Assembly: GCA_034522075.1 (NCBI GenBank)
Contig: JAXHLO010000026.1
Coordinates: 1 to 64,000, forward strand
DNA: 64,000 bases
Direction: 5' to 3'
From: UBA7803 sp034522075
GTDB taxonomy: Bacteria; Pseudomonadota; Gammaproteobacteria; Pseudomonadales; Azotimanducaceae
In this document: positions 25,643-35,116 of the stretch, piece after piece
Layout of the letters: each line of letters starts with the position of its first letter
How positions within the stretch are numbered: the stretch's first letter is position 1
Notes under the pieces: model-generated
What the model was told of the DNA's origin: nothing
Database searches by the model: none
What the model saw: only the letters and a program-made list of their open reading frames with translations
Translations under genes and position numbers: made by a program

Positions 25643-28575
25643 GCCGAACCCTCCGCAAGCCACGAGCGATACAAGTGCTCGTCACGTTTCACGCGCCGCC
25701 GATGCCAGAGGAAGACCAGGGCGATGCCGCCCAGGGCCAGGGCGTAGTTGAGTGCCTCGACGCCGGCCTGCTGCGTTTCGTCCATGGGCGGCAGGGTGCG
25801 GTTGAAGTGCCCGCGGGAGCGGATGTCGAGGAGGCTGCGGTCTTCCAGCGCATAGTCCGTCACATTGGCCATAAGCTCCAGACTGTTGGTGTAGATCGTG
25901 CCCTCGGCCGAGCCGATCACCTGCAGTATCTGGTCGGCTAGAAAGTCATTGGAGCCGAAGACGAACAGGCGGGCAGACTCGGGGGACCGCTCGATAACGC
26001 TGGTCACCACCCCCAGTTCGTCGGCTGTGTCGGGTGACCCGGCGTCCTCCTCGTCGAGGGTCGCCGCCTCGATGGAAGTCTCGTCCCCGGTAGCGGATTC
26101 GCTGCGGTCGAGCAACGGCGACGACTGGCCGGCAAACGCGGATTCGAAACGCCCTTCCAGGAGCAGGCCCACGGTGTGTGAGCTCAGCTCGCCCTGGGGC
26201 TCGAAGCCCGACAGCCCCGACTCGGTGACGCGGGGCATGACGTCGGGGTCCGTGGAGATCCAGCTTTCCGGCGAGCTGCGCAGCAGCGCCACGGCGGAAG
26301 TGGCGGCATCGTCCCCCAGAACCATCTCCAGAGGCGACGCCCAGGCCAGAGTCACCTGGGGGAGACTGCCGGTAACCGGCATATCTTCGTTGAGTCCCGG
26401 CGGACGGATGTCGAGGAAGTAGGGATAGTCCAGCATGACCATCTCCTGGAAACTGAATCCGCCCGCCTGGCGCGTCACCGGGGCGGGGAAAGCGGCGTTC
26501 TGCCGATCCATCACCATACCCTCGGCGATGTTCACGCCGTGATGAGCCAGCCAATCCTCGAGCCCGGAATCGCGGGGGTCCGCGCTGATGGCACGCTGGG
26601 TGAAACTGGCTGAATAACCGCCGGTGGCCAGCACCACGGTGCCGCCCTTCATGAGGAACTGATCGACAGCGAAGCGCTGCCGCTCATCGAATCCCTCGGG
26701 ATCCACGACCATCAGCAGTTCCGCCTCTTCGGGCACCGTGCCGTCGGCCAGCGCGGCGTCGATGACGTTGAAGTCCTGGCGTAGAAATTCCCGCAGCTCC
26801 CGGAAGCTGTTGCCCGGCGGCGGCTGCTGCATGCCCATCATCGGCGGCGGAGATTCCGGCACGGACAGCGCCACGGTCTTCATCAAACCGGTGGCGAATC
26901 GCTCCAGGCCGTTCTCGATGGCACGCCTGGTGGCTTCCACCGACAGCGCCTCCGGCAGCGGCACCTGCAACAGCCTGTCGCCGTCGGTCAGGGTCAGATA
27001 AAAATAGAAGGTATTGCTGTCGAACAGGCTCGTGGCCATGGGCTGCAGCCCGTATTCCTGCTGGATCTCGGCAGCCAGACTGCCGTCCCCGGCCTGAGGA
27101 TCGAGGATCTCTGCGGAGAATTTCTCACCACCCCGGGCCGCAAGATCTTCGAGCACCGTCTGCAGCACACTGCGGTAGTCTGCCAATGCCGGCGGCAGCA
27201 CCTGATCACTGGACAGGTAGCCGACAAAGCGCACGGGCCGGCGCAGGTTGTCGAAGATGCTGCCGCCGCCCTGGAAGCCGTAGAGGACCTTCTTGATCGT
27301 CCGGGTGATGTCGTATTCCGGGTTGCGCAGGCGCACGTCGAGATCCTGCTCGCCGGCCACTTTGACCTCGATGAGATCGCGGAACGACAACACCTCGTAC
27401 TCATCGCCGTAGCTCACCAGCACGTCGAAGTAGGAATTCACCAGGCTCGACTGATAGCGGTCGGACACCTGGAACGGCACCGGGCGGATCCCGTATTTAC
27501 TGTTCGCCTCTTCTTCCAGCTCCGGGTTCCGGGCCGGGTCGATGACCTCCACCCGCACGTTGTCGCCGCCCACCACCGCGTACTCGTTGAGCAGGTCGCG
27601 CATCTGCGGCACCAGCGGCGCCAGCAGCGGATGGGTCTGATTGCTGAAGTAGCCGCGGATCAGCAGCGGCTCCTGAAGTTGCGCCAGGTAACTGCGCGTG
27701 GCATCCGAGATGGAGTAGATGTTGCCCTCCGTGACATCGGCGCGCAGGGCCGTAAGCTGAGCCAGCCAGACGTTGGCCGCCAGCAGGTTGGTTACCAGCA
27801 GCAGCGTGCCCAGCATCCAGCCGCGGTGACGCGCCCCGGCCCCGTCGCGGGCCCAGCGCTGCACTTCCAGGGCGTAGACGTTCAAGGCCAGGAACACACC
27901 CATCAGCGACAGGTAGTAGTAGAGGTCCCGGACGTCGAGCACCCCGCGGGTGATGGATTCAAACCGTGCACCGGTGCCCACCCCGCGCATGAGCTCTGCC
28001 GCTGTGCCGCCCACCAGGTTGGTAAGCAGCGGGCTGCCGATCAGATAGAACGCTCCGGCCACGAACGAAGCGAGAATCAGACTGACGATCTGGCTGTCGG
28101 TGCGGGCGCTGACGAACAGCCCGATGGCCAGGTAGGCGCCGCCGAGCAGCATGGCTGCCAGGTAGCCGGCGAGCACGGGGCCCCAGTCCAGATTGGCCAC
28201 CAGCGACACGGTGACCGGCAACGGCAGGGTGAGGACCAGCGCGATGGCCAGCAGCATCCAGCAGGCGAGAAACTTACCGAACACGAACTCCCAGCCGCTC
28301 ACCGGCAACGTGGCGACGAATTCCAGGGTGCCGGTGCGCCGCTCCTCGCTCCACATGCGCATGGTCAGAGCCGCGCACAGGAAGATGAGCAGCACCGGCA
28401 TCCACTCGAACATGGGCCGGACGTCGGCCACATTGCGGGCGAAGTACGCCTCCACCCAGAAGAACACGAACAGGGTGACGGCGAGAAAGGCCAGCAGAAA
28501 CAGATAGCCGATGGGTGAGGCGAAGAAGAGATTGAGTTCCTTGCGGGCGATCCGCCGGATGACATCAAGCCGCAT
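25639..28575 (-). CDS. ABC-2 permease fused to GldG-like periplasmic domain
   Basis: A 978-aa fusion. Residues 1-~240 are a GldF/ABC-2 permease with six membrane spans (for example PIGYLFLLAFLAVTLFVFFW, WMPVLLIFLCAALTMRMW). Another span follows at ~250-290. From ~300 on it is a GldG-type domain: DVTEGNIYSISDATRSYLAQL, VEVIDPARNPE, ISFRDLIEV-like segments, LMVVDPEGFDERQRFAVDQFLMKGG. An acidic, low-complexity stretch (about 850-890) precedes the last membrane helix (ALNYALALGGIALVFLWHRRR). In Bacteroidetes GldF and GldG are separate gliding proteins; in Proteobacteria such fusions are exporters of unknown substrate. ATG 28575 lies 11 bp inside the ATPase gene. Confidence 0.85.
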   Translation of the reverse strand: MRLDVIRRIARKELNLFFASPIGYLFLLAFLAVTLFVFFWVEAYFARNVADVRPMFEWMPVLLIFLCAALTMRMWSEERRTGTLEFVATLPVSGWEFVFGKFLACWMLLAIALVLTLPLPVTVSLVANLDWGPVLAGYLAAMLLGGAYLAIGLFVSARTDSQIVSLILASFVAGAFYLIGSPLLTNLVGGTAAELMRGVGTGARFESITRGVLDVRDLYYYLSLMGVFLALNVYALEVQRWARDGAGARHRGWMLGTLLLVTNLLAANVWLAQLTALRADVTEGNIYSISDATRSYLAQLQEPLLIRGYFSNQTHPLLAPLVPQMRDLLNEYAVVGGDNVRVEVIDPARNPELEEEANSKYGIRPVPFQVSDRYQSSLVNSYFDVLVSYGDEYEVLSFRDLIEVKVAGEQDLDVRLRNPEYDITRTIKKVLYGFQGGGSIFDNLRRPVRFVGYLSSDQVLPPALADYRSVLQTVLEDLAARGGEKFSAEILDPQAGDGSLAAEIQQEYGLQPMATSLFDSNTFYFYLTLTDGDRLLQVPLPEALSVEATRRAIENGLERFATGLMKTVALSVPESPPPMMGMQQPPPGNSFRELREFLRQDFNVIDAALADGTVPEEAELLMVVDPEGFDERQRFAVDQFLMKGGTVVLATGGYSASFTQRAISADPRDSGLEDWLAHHGVNIAEGMVMDRQNAAFPAPVTRQAGGFSFQEMVMLDYPYFLDIRPPGLNEDMPVTGSLPQVTLAWASPLEMVLGDDAATSAVALLRSSPESWISTDPDVMPRVTESGLSGFEPQGELSSHTVGLLLEGRFESAFAGQSSPLLDRSESATGDETSIEAATLDEEDAGSPDTADELGVVTSVIERSPESARLFVFGSNDFLADQILQVIGSAEGTIYTNSLELMANVTDYALEDRSLLDIRSRGHFNRTLPPMDETQQAGVEALNYALALGGIALVFLWHRRRVKRDEHLYRSWLAEGSA

Positions 28576-29509
28576 CTGCTGCCTCCCCGGCGCCATCGGT
28601 ACCAGCGCCTGCGGCCATCTCATTGACTTCCCGGAACACCGACTCCAGGTCACGCTGCGCCGACGCCAGGGCGTACAGCGGCAGACCCTGCCCCACCAGA
28701 ATTCCGGCGACCTGCTGCGCCACGGCGTCCGGGTCGCCTGCGGTTTCCAGCTCCCAGGTTCCCGGACCCGTCCGATGAGCGGCGCCGACACCGTCGACCT
28801 GCTTCAGCAGCTCCGCCACATCGGCCTGTGGGTCGGTGCGCACCTGCAGTCGATTGCCGGCCCGCAGGTCGTCGAGCCGCTCGTCCACGGCCAGCACGCC
28901 GTTACGCAGAATCAGGGCCCGATCGCACAGGGCATTCACCTCCTGCATGATGTGGGTGGACAGGATCACCGTGGCCCGTTCCGACAACCGCTTGATCAAC
29001 GCGCGCATGTGCTGGGTCTGGCCCGGATCCAAGCCATTGGTGGGTTCGTCCAGAATGAGAAAGCGGGGTTCGTGGAGGATGGCCTGCGCCACACCGAGGC
29101 GCTGCTTGTAGCCACGCGACAGGGTGGCGATGGGATCCAGCGCTTTGACCTGCAGCTCCGTCGCCTCGATGGCCTGACGTACCGCCGGTACCGGCGAAAT
29201 TCCGCGCAGCTCGGCGGTATAGGCCAGATAGTCCGCCACCGACAGCTCCGGATACAGCGGCAGATTCTCCGGCAGGTAGCCGATCTGGCGCTGCACGTCC
29301 TGACGGTTGGCTTCGACCGTGGCCCCGTCCACCCGGACCCTGCCGGCGCTCGGTTCCAGATAGCCCGTGAGCATCTTCATGATGGTGGTTTTGCCGGCGC
29401 CGTTGTGGCCGAGAAGCCCGACGATCTCACCGTGGTCGATTGCGAAGGAAACGTCGTCTACCGCCACGAAATCACCGTAGCGGCGGCTCAAATGCTCTGC
29501 CTCGATCAT
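28565..29509 (-). CDS. ABC transporter ATP-binding protein (GldA-like)
   Basis: A 314-aa ATPase. Walker A GHNGAGKT at about 34-41, signature SRGYKQRLGVAQAIL, Walker B RFLILDEPTNGLDP and H-loop STHIMQEV. The C-terminal ~80 residues form the regulatory domain found in ABC-2 type exporter ATPases. Start 29509 (MIEAEHLSRRYGD) is chosen because the open frame to 29557 lacks conserved features. It forms an operon with the permease-GldG fusion and the DUF4340 gene through overlaps. Confidence 0.9.
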   Translation of the reverse strand: MIEAEHLSRRYGDFVAVDDVSFAIDHGEIVGLLGHNGAGKTTIMKMLTGYLEPSAGRVRVDGATVEANRQDVQRQIGYLPENLPLYPELSVADYLAYTAELRGISPVPAVRQAIEATELQVKALDPIATLSRGYKQRLGVAQAILHEPRFLILDEPTNGLDPGQTQHMRALIKRLSERATVILSTHIMQEVNALCDRALILRNGVLAVDERLDDLRAGNRLQVRTDPQADVAELLKQVDGVGAAHRTGPGTWELETAGDPDAVAQQVAGILVGQGLPLYALASAQRDLESVFREVNEMAAGAGTDGAGEAADAA

Positions 29510-29574
29510 GCCTCGCCACTCTCCAGCTTGCACAACGCCGCCACCATAAGGTCCCATCCGGAAAATTCAACCCA

Positions 29575-29610
29575 GCTGGAAGCCCGGCTGGAAGTCCAGC
29601 TGGAAGCCCG
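29575..29610. repeat. Three 12-bp tandem repeats
   Basis: Units GCTGGAAGCCCG, GCTGGAAGTCCA, GCTGGAAGCCCG lie directly before the nnrU-like stop codon (29613) and 66 bp upstream of the ABC ATPase start. They are outside any gene I accept. They could reflect slippage or affect the leader of the ABC operon. Confidence 0.6.
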
Positions 29611-29612
29611 GC

Positions 29613-30299
29613 TCAGACGATGCGCACGCCGGCGATCCAGGGGTGCGCCCAGAAGACCAGCACGTAGCCCACCGCCCCCGCCGCCGCGGGCATGATCAGT
29701 TCCCGCCAGGCCAGACGATTACGGCCACCGAGAATGGCGGCGAACGGCAGGTTGGAGGTCACCGCGGCATAGGGCTGCCAGTCGTCACCCAGCCTGGCCG
29801 CTTTCTTACGGTCGATGAGCACGCTGCCCGCCAGCCCGAGGACCATGAACGTGGCGAAGAACACCACCGAAACCTGATCACCATTGGCGAGGAGATGGGA
29901 AAACGCCCACAGGACCACGGCCCATTGAAACGGGTGGCGGGTGATACGGGTGACACCCCGGGCCGGTTCATCCTGCGGCCCTTCGCGCAGAGACCCCTCC
30001 ATGCCGACCGCCGTGGGATTTCGCACCATAAAGCCGCCGAGCAGCAGAATCATGGCTACCGGCATGATCAACTTGGCAGCCAGGTACAGGGCCGGAGACG
30101 GCGACCAGAAATAGTCGTAGCGCGGTACCGCCGCATAGATCCAGATCAGATAACCCAGGGTCACCGCAGCCACCAGGGAGTAAGCCGCCAGATAACCGTT
30201 CTCGCCCAGCATGGCCACCAGCCGGGCGCGCAGCGTCGTGCTGCTGATCCCCAGGTGGGTGGCCAGAAACAGCATCGACGCCAGCAGCATCACCCACAT
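29613..30299 (-). CDS. NnrU-family membrane protein
   Basis: A 228-aa integral membrane protein of the NnrU/isoprenylcysteine-methyltransferase-like (PEMT/MDDHO) superfamily. Six hydrophobic segments (WVMLLASMLFLATHLG, LAAYSLVAAVTLGYLIWIYA, LYLAAKLIMPVAMILLLGG and others) and the family motif GVTRITRHPFQWAVVLWAFSHLLANGD are clear. NnrU is linked to nitric oxide/nitrite metabolism in denitrifiers, but most members have no proven role. No denitrification genes are near. Confidence 0.82.
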   Translation of the reverse strand: MWVMLLASMLFLATHLGISSTTLRARLVAMLGENGYLAAYSLVAAVTLGYLIWIYAAVPRYDYFWSPSPALYLAAKLIMPVAMILLLGGFMVRNPTAVGMEGSLREGPQDEPARGVTRITRHPFQWAVVLWAFSHLLANGDQVSVVFFATFMVLGLAGSVLIDRKKAARLGDDWQPYAAVTSNLPFAAILGGRNRLAWRELIMPAAAGAVGYVLVFWAHPWIAGVRIV

Positions 30300-30429
30300 G
30301 TCGATTCACCACCCGCCGTGAATAAGCGTCTATCATAGCGGACCGCCCGACACTCTGCCCAAGCTCCATCACTCCAGCCGGAAAGCAGCCCCAGACGTGT
30401 AAATATGCGCAGGCGCACTCAGTTCACAT

Positions 30430-32958
30430 CTAAAGCGAGTCAATGACCTTCGCATATACGGGGTTCGCCCCAGCGATGCGATCCAGCTCATCGGATCGAC
30501 TCGACTCCCTGAGATAGCGGAAATATGTCTCCAATGCGGTTCGTAAAGCCAGGTCGCCGAGCTCCGGGAAAGTCACAGCTATGTCGTCCAGTTTATCCCA
30601 ACTGGCCTTGGCACTTTCAGAGTCGTCCCGCAACCATGCCTGTATCGCGAGTTCTGCGTATATCCGGACAAGGTCCACAGAATCTTCAGGCAGGTAGCGG
30701 AGCGCATGAGCAAGCGCTGATTCAGCCACTTCCTCGGCCCGACCAAGCTGGCTCGCCAGACGCTCAGTGGCTGCGAGCCCCACGTAGGCCTTGATCAGGA
30801 TAACCGGCCCGCCAGTCTGTTCGGCAGGATCGCGTACTATCTCTATGGCCCGCTCGTACAACGCTCGGGCCCCCTGGAGATCGCCAGTCTCGCGGCGAAA
30901 CGCTGCCAAAGAGGATAGCGGTTCCGCTAACAGATGACTGTCCGACCCTTGCACTTCCTCCAGGACACCGATCGATTCAGCCATCAGCGCGGCAGCTCGG
31001 TCTGGATTCCCCAACCGGCCCTCCATATTCGCCACGCCTACAAGGTAGTCTCCATACCTACGGGAGGAGGTTCCGTAGACGCGGCGGATAACTGCGAGCG
31101 CTTTCACATAATAATCCCGCGCCTCGGCAAACTGATTCTGCCATTCGTGGTGCACACCCAGTGACTGATAGACCGCACCGGTCATGGCATCGTCATCCCC
31201 CAGCCGTTCCTCAGCGACGCTCACAGCGTCGCCATAGGCCGCGGCAGCCAGGTCGTAGCGTCGCTGCTCATCGCGAAGGATTGCCAGGCTCCGTAGCGCC
31301 CAGACGTGCTCCCGAGGGCTGGCGGACAGCGCCCCGTCGAACTCAAGAGCCCTCAGTAACCACCCTTCGGCTTCATTCCTTCGTCCGAGAGACCGAAGAT
31401 CGTTGGCAAGGGAAACGGCGACGTTCAAGCGCCGGCCATCGTACTGTTCGGGGGGTGCTTCCTCGGCTGATGCAAGCCGGTTCCATCGCTGCTGATTTAT
31501 GCGCACAGCCTTCTCGTAACGCCCTGCCCGGCTATGCAGTGTGCTCAGAGCCGAATCAATGTCGTCCAGCAGAAGGGGCTCCGACGACAGTCCCGCGACA
31601 TGAATGCGGTCGAGCAGATCAAGTGCCATGGAGTCCTTGTCCAGCACAGCGTATATTCTCGCAAACTCTCTCAACGCTCTCGCCTGCACTACAGAGTTGT
31701 CGGGCAGATCGTCAAGTGCTCTTTGCGCCCCCGTCGTGAGCAACTCTTCTGCACTGATCTCGCCTAATGGGCGGGAATCTGCGTTGAAGGTGGTAAAAAC
31801 CTGTCTAAACAGGTCCACGGTGGCGGCTCTCTCACTTTCGGCTTTCCGAGCCGCAGCAGCTTCATGTTGCGCCAGCAGCGCTTGCTGCTGGGCGGTGTCA
31901 CGTGCTCGAGCAATGCTCGTCACGTACCAGATTGTCGCTGCGCTTAGCAGTATCACCGCCGCAGTAGCGACAGACGTCAGCGGCAGGTTTCGAGCCACAA
32001 ACTTCTTCAATCGGTACAGCGGATCGTTGCCCACAGCGCGCACGGGGCGACCGTTCAGAAAGTTTTCCAGATCATCGCGGAGTGCCAGGGCGCTCTGGTA
32101 TCGATCAGACGGCGCATTACGTAGCGCCTGTTCAACAATCCGAGCGAGATCTCTGGGCAGCTTACGTTGGTGAAGCGGACGGAAGTCACCAGGCTTGTCG
32201 GCCAGCGCCCGGCGAATCGACGTGCCCGCACTGCTGCCTTCACGAAAGGGCGAGCCGCACAGCAGCTCGAACATCACGAGTCCGATCTGATAGACATCGG
32301 AGGAGATGGTGATCGTGTCACCGCGCAGTTGCTCCGGACTGGCGTATCTCGGCGTCATGGGCGTTGCGCCAATAGTTTCGTTAAAGCCGCTTCCAAGATA
32401 CTTCGCAATGCCGAAATCGACGAGCTTCGGATGCCCGGCAGAATCTATCAGGATATTGGATGGCTTGATGTCACGGTGCACCACCATCCGAGCATGCGAG
32501 TAGGCAACCGCTTCACAAACCCGGGACATCATTGCCACGATCTCCTGGGCCTTGAGGCCCCGGGACTGACAATACAAATCGATGGGCTCGCCATCGATGA
32601 ACTCCATGACGATATAAGGTACACCTTCTTCGGTGATACCCGCGTCATAGAGGTGGGCAATGTTGGGGTGATTGAACTCCGCAAGCAGCGATTGCTCGAT
32701 GATGAATCGTTGTCGCATCTCATCGCCGAGACTACCGGCACCGGAAACCTTGATCGCCACATCTCTATGGAAGCGACCGTCGATTCTACGACCTAGGTAG
32801 ACCTCGCCCATGCCTCCCGTTGCCCGCAGCTCGCCGACACCATAGCTACCGATCACCTGGCCGGTAAGGCGCCCCCTGGGGGTTTCCAGAATCTTCTGAA
32901 AGATCGATAGACCCCCGCCGGGTTCCAGCAGATCGTTGAAATCAAGCGCATTTGCCAT
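30430..32958 (-). CDS. Ser/Thr protein kinase with transmembrane helix and TPR domain
   Basis: An 842-aa receptor-like eukaryotic-type kinase. Kinase domain (about 45-320): loop GELRATGGMGEVYLG, VAIKV Lys at about 67, HRDIKPSNILID about 157-168, DFGIAKYLG, ASPEQLRGDTITISSDVYQIG. One transmembrane helix follows (LTSVATAAVILLSAATIWYV, about 345). The extracytoplasmic part is TPR-rich (LAAAAYGDAVSVAEERLGDDD, YYVKALAVIRRVYG and others). This architecture is usual next to ECF sigma genes, and here only a decayed sigma gene lies upstream. GC content looks clearly lower than that of its neighbours, suggesting acquisition. ATG 32958 is chosen over 32988 by family length. Confidence 0.87.
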   Translation of the reverse strand: MANALDFNDLLEPGGGLSIFQKILETPRGRLTGQVIGSYGVGELRATGGMGEVYLGRRIDGRFHRDVAIKVSGAGSLGDEMRQRFIIEQSLLAEFNHPNIAHLYDAGITEEGVPYIVMEFIDGEPIDLYCQSRGLKAQEIVAMMSRVCEAVAYSHARMVVHRDIKPSNILIDSAGHPKLVDFGIAKYLGSGFNETIGATPMTPRYASPEQLRGDTITISSDVYQIGLVMFELLCGSPFREGSSAGTSIRRALADKPGDFRPLHQRKLPRDLARIVEQALRNAPSDRYQSALALRDDLENFLNGRPVRAVGNDPLYRLKKFVARNLPLTSVATAAVILLSAATIWYVTSIARARDTAQQQALLAQHEAAAARKAESERAATVDLFRQVFTTFNADSRPLGEISAEELLTTGAQRALDDLPDNSVVQARALREFARIYAVLDKDSMALDLLDRIHVAGLSSEPLLLDDIDSALSTLHSRAGRYEKAVRINQQRWNRLASAEEAPPEQYDGRRLNVAVSLANDLRSLGRRNEAEGWLLRALEFDGALSASPREHVWALRSLAILRDEQRRYDLAAAAYGDAVSVAEERLGDDDAMTGAVYQSLGVHHEWQNQFAEARDYYVKALAVIRRVYGTSSRRYGDYLVGVANMEGRLGNPDRAAALMAESIGVLEEVQGSDSHLLAEPLSSLAAFRRETGDLQGARALYERAIEIVRDPAEQTGGPVILIKAYVGLAATERLASQLGRAEEVAESALAHALRYLPEDSVDLVRIYAELAIQAWLRDDSESAKASWDKLDDIAVTFPELGDLALRTALETYFRYLRESSRSDELDRIAGANPVYAKVIDSL

Positions 32959-32994
32959 TGAGCGGGGCCCGCGGTTTCGAGCGAGCAATAGAGA

Positions 32995-33252
32995 TTACCG
33001 CCAGCTACTAAGCTGCTCAAGGCGGTACTCGAGCTTCCTTGTTTCACCGCCAAGGCACGATAGGAGCGCAGCTTCGGAGTAAGTCACCAGTTCGCTCTCG
33101 CGCTTCTGGGCCGCCGCGAAGCACGCCTCGTCCACGATCGCTTGACGTATGATCGTCGCCGCCAGCGCGGCGGCGCCAAGCGTGTCCAGGCGCCCGGTGC
33201 GCCATGGCCTTGAGTTCCGGATAGATCAGCCGGGTCAGTTGGTCAAGCGCAG
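32995..33252 (-). pseudogene. Remnant of an ECF sigma factor gene
   Basis: The minus strand upstream of the kinase encodes two fragments in different frames. The first is ALDQLTRLIYPELKAMAHR (33252-33195), matching the region-2 start of ECF sigma factors of the kind paired with Ser/Thr kinases. The second runs AATIIRQAIVDEACFAAAQKR, then ELVTYSEAALLS and ends LEYRLEQLSSWR at TAA 32995-32997, matching the end of region 2 and the linker. The central RNA-polymerase/-10 binding segment and all of region 4 are missing, so internal and terminal deletions are required. A single-base error could not repair it. Confidence 0.58.
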
Positions 33253-33259
33253 AGGTCTA

Positions 33260-33417
33260 ACCGTTCCGTATGCGCTGGGCATTGGGTGATCTCCGAAGCC
33301 ATGAGGACTGGATAGCTCGCCTAGGCGGATCTCATTACCTTATCATGACGCGGTCCAGATGCTTGCGCGACGCGTACCTTTGAAGCATCTTGCGGCGCTC
33401 GTAACGGGGAGGTAGAA
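33260..33417. other. Short non-coding stretch before the SDR pair
   Basis: No supported gene. The sequence changes from the lower-GC kinase block back to the GC-rich background. GGAGG at 33409-33413 lies 4 nt before the first SDR start and is its ribosome-binding site. Confidence 0.5.
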
Positions 33418-34287
33418 ATGAAAGAGATTGCAGGGCGAACGGCCTTCGTCACCGGCGGTGCCAGCGGCATGGGGCTGGCCATGGTGCGCACATTCGCCGC
33501 CGCCGGCATGAACGTGGCCGTGGCTGACATCGAAAAACAGGCTCTGGAACGGGTAGCGGAGGAGTTCGCCGGCAGCAACGGCACCGTGATCACCCTGCCC
33601 CTGGATGTCACCGATCGGGCTGCCATGGAGCAGGCTGCAGATGCCACCGAGGAAGCCTTCGGCAAGGTGCACGTGGTCTGCAACAACGCCGGCGTGGCGG
33701 TGGGCGGCAACGTGGACACCATGAGCTATGCGGACTGGGACTGGGTGCTCGGGGTGAACATCGACGGTGTCGTGAACGGTGTGCAGACGTTCACGCGACG
33801 TATCGAAGCACACGGCGAGGGCGGGCATTTCGTCAATACGGCTTCCATGGCGGGACATATCGCCGTGCCGGGTCTGGCCGTATACACCACCTCCAAGTTC
33901 GCCGTAGTCGGCATGTCCGAAGTCATGCGCAACGATCTGGCGGCCAGCAACATCGGCGTCTCCGTCCTGTGTCCCGGCGTGGTGCGCACCGCCATTTTCG
34001 ATTCCGGGCGCAACCGCCCGGCGAACCTTGCCGCCGAGCGGGACACCGCCGCAGCCCTGCTGGCGGGAGACGGCACGGACGAGGAAAAAGCGGCACGTGT
34101 GGCCGAGCTGCTGGAAAACGCCCTGGACCCGGAAGTGGTCGGCGACATGGTCCTGCACGCCATCCAGAATGACGAGTTCTACATATTCACCCACCCGGAA
34201 ATCCAGCAGATCACCGAAGCCCGGCACGCCGAGATGGCGGCCGCTTTCGATCGCTGGAATGCCTACCGCCAGACTCACGGGGTATGA
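33418..34287 (+). CDS. Short-chain dehydrogenase/reductase
   Basis: A 289-aa classical SDR. NAD(P)-binding TGGASGMGLAM (about 12-22), VADIEKQ (Asp after beta-2 suggests NAD preference), NNAGVAVGG, catalytic Ser in NTASMAGH and YTTSK (Tyr/Lys about 161-165), CPGVVRTAIFDSG. The C-terminal extension (about 230-289) is long and helical. It likely oxidises an alcohol of unknown identity. The stop overlaps the next SDR start (ATGA), and the epoxide hydrolase follows 11 bp later, suggesting one catabolic operon. Confidence 0.87.
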   Translation: MKEIAGRTAFVTGGASGMGLAMVRTFAAAGMNVAVADIEKQALERVAEEFAGSNGTVITLPLDVTDRAAMEQAADATEEAFGKVHVVCNNAGVAVGGNVDTMSYADWDWVLGVNIDGVVNGVQTFTRRIEAHGEGGHFVNTASMAGHIAVPGLAVYTTSKFAVVGMSEVMRNDLAASNIGVSVLCPGVVRTAIFDSGRNRPANLAAERDTAAALLAGDGTDEEKAARVAELLENALDPEVVGDMVLHAIQNDEFYIFTHPEIQQITEARHAEMAAAFDRWNAYRQTHGV

Positions 34288-35105
34288 CCATGAACCGACT
34301 CGAAGGCAAAACCGCCCTGATCACCGGCGCGGCCCGGGGCCTCGGCCTGCAGATCGCCCGGCGCATGGCCGCGGAAGGCGCGCGCGTCATCGTCAACGAC
34401 CTGAATCTGGCCGCGGCGCGCGCCGGCGCCGACGAAGTGGGCGGTGAAGCGCTGGCCTGCGACGTCGGCGACGCCGCATCGGTGCGCACCATGTTCCAGG
34501 CCCTCGCCGAAATCACCACCGAGCTGGACGTACTGGTGAACAATGCCGGTATCAGCGGCATCGAGGGAGACAATGCAGCGCGGGAGCGCATAGCCCGGCG
34601 CGCAGAAGCCATGGAACGCGGAGAAGCGCCGGACGACGCCCTGGACGGCGGCATCACCGACATCACCGACGAGCAGTGGCGGCGCATGTTCGCCGTGCAC
34701 ATGGACGGCACGTTCCATTGCTGCCGGGAAGCGGTACCGCTCATGCGCGCCCGCGGGCGGGGCAGCATCATCAACATGGGCAGCATCATGGGCACGTTCG
34801 GGCGCGGCGGCGGGACGGCCTATTGTGCCGCGAAGGCCGGCATACTGGGTTTCACCCGCGCCCTGGCCCACGAACTGGCGCCGCATGACATACGGGTCAA
34901 CGCACTGGCGCCGGGCTGGATCAGAACCGACATGACCGATCCGCTGAAGCCTTTGCACCCCATGCTGGAGATGCAGACGCCGCTGGGCCGCCTCGGCGAG
35001 CCCGACGACATCGCCTGGGCCGCCGTCTATCTGGCCAGTGACGAGGCCGGCTTCGTGACGGGCCAGACCCTGTCGCCCAACGGCGGCTGGTACATGAGTC
35101 AGTAG
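34284..35105 (+). CDS. Short-chain dehydrogenase/reductase (FabG-like)
   Basis: A 273-aa SDR with TGAARGLGLQI (about 13-23), NNAGISG, active-site Ser in NMGSIMGTFGRGG, YCAAK (Tyr/Lys) and the C-terminal LSPNGGWYMSQ typical of SDR oxidoreductases. An insertion of about 20 residues between NNAG and the catalytic Ser (GDNAARERIARRAEAMERGE) is unusual. The frame begins at ATG 34284 overlapping the first SDR stop; ATG 34290 is also possible. It shares an operon with the first SDR and the epoxide hydrolase. Confidence 0.86.
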   Translation: MTMNRLEGKTALITGAARGLGLQIARRMAAEGARVIVNDLNLAAARAGADEVGGEALACDVGDAASVRTMFQALAEITTELDVLVNNAGISGIEGDNAARERIARRAEAMERGEAPDDALDGGITDITDEQWRRMFAVHMDGTFHCCREAVPLMRARGRGSIINMGSIMGTFGRGGGTAYCAAKAGILGFTRALAHELAPHDIRVNALAPGWIRTDMTDPLKPLHPMLEMQTPLGRLGEPDDIAWAAVYLASDEAGFVTGQTLSPNGGWYMSQ

Positions 35106-35116
35106 CCGTAAGGTAC

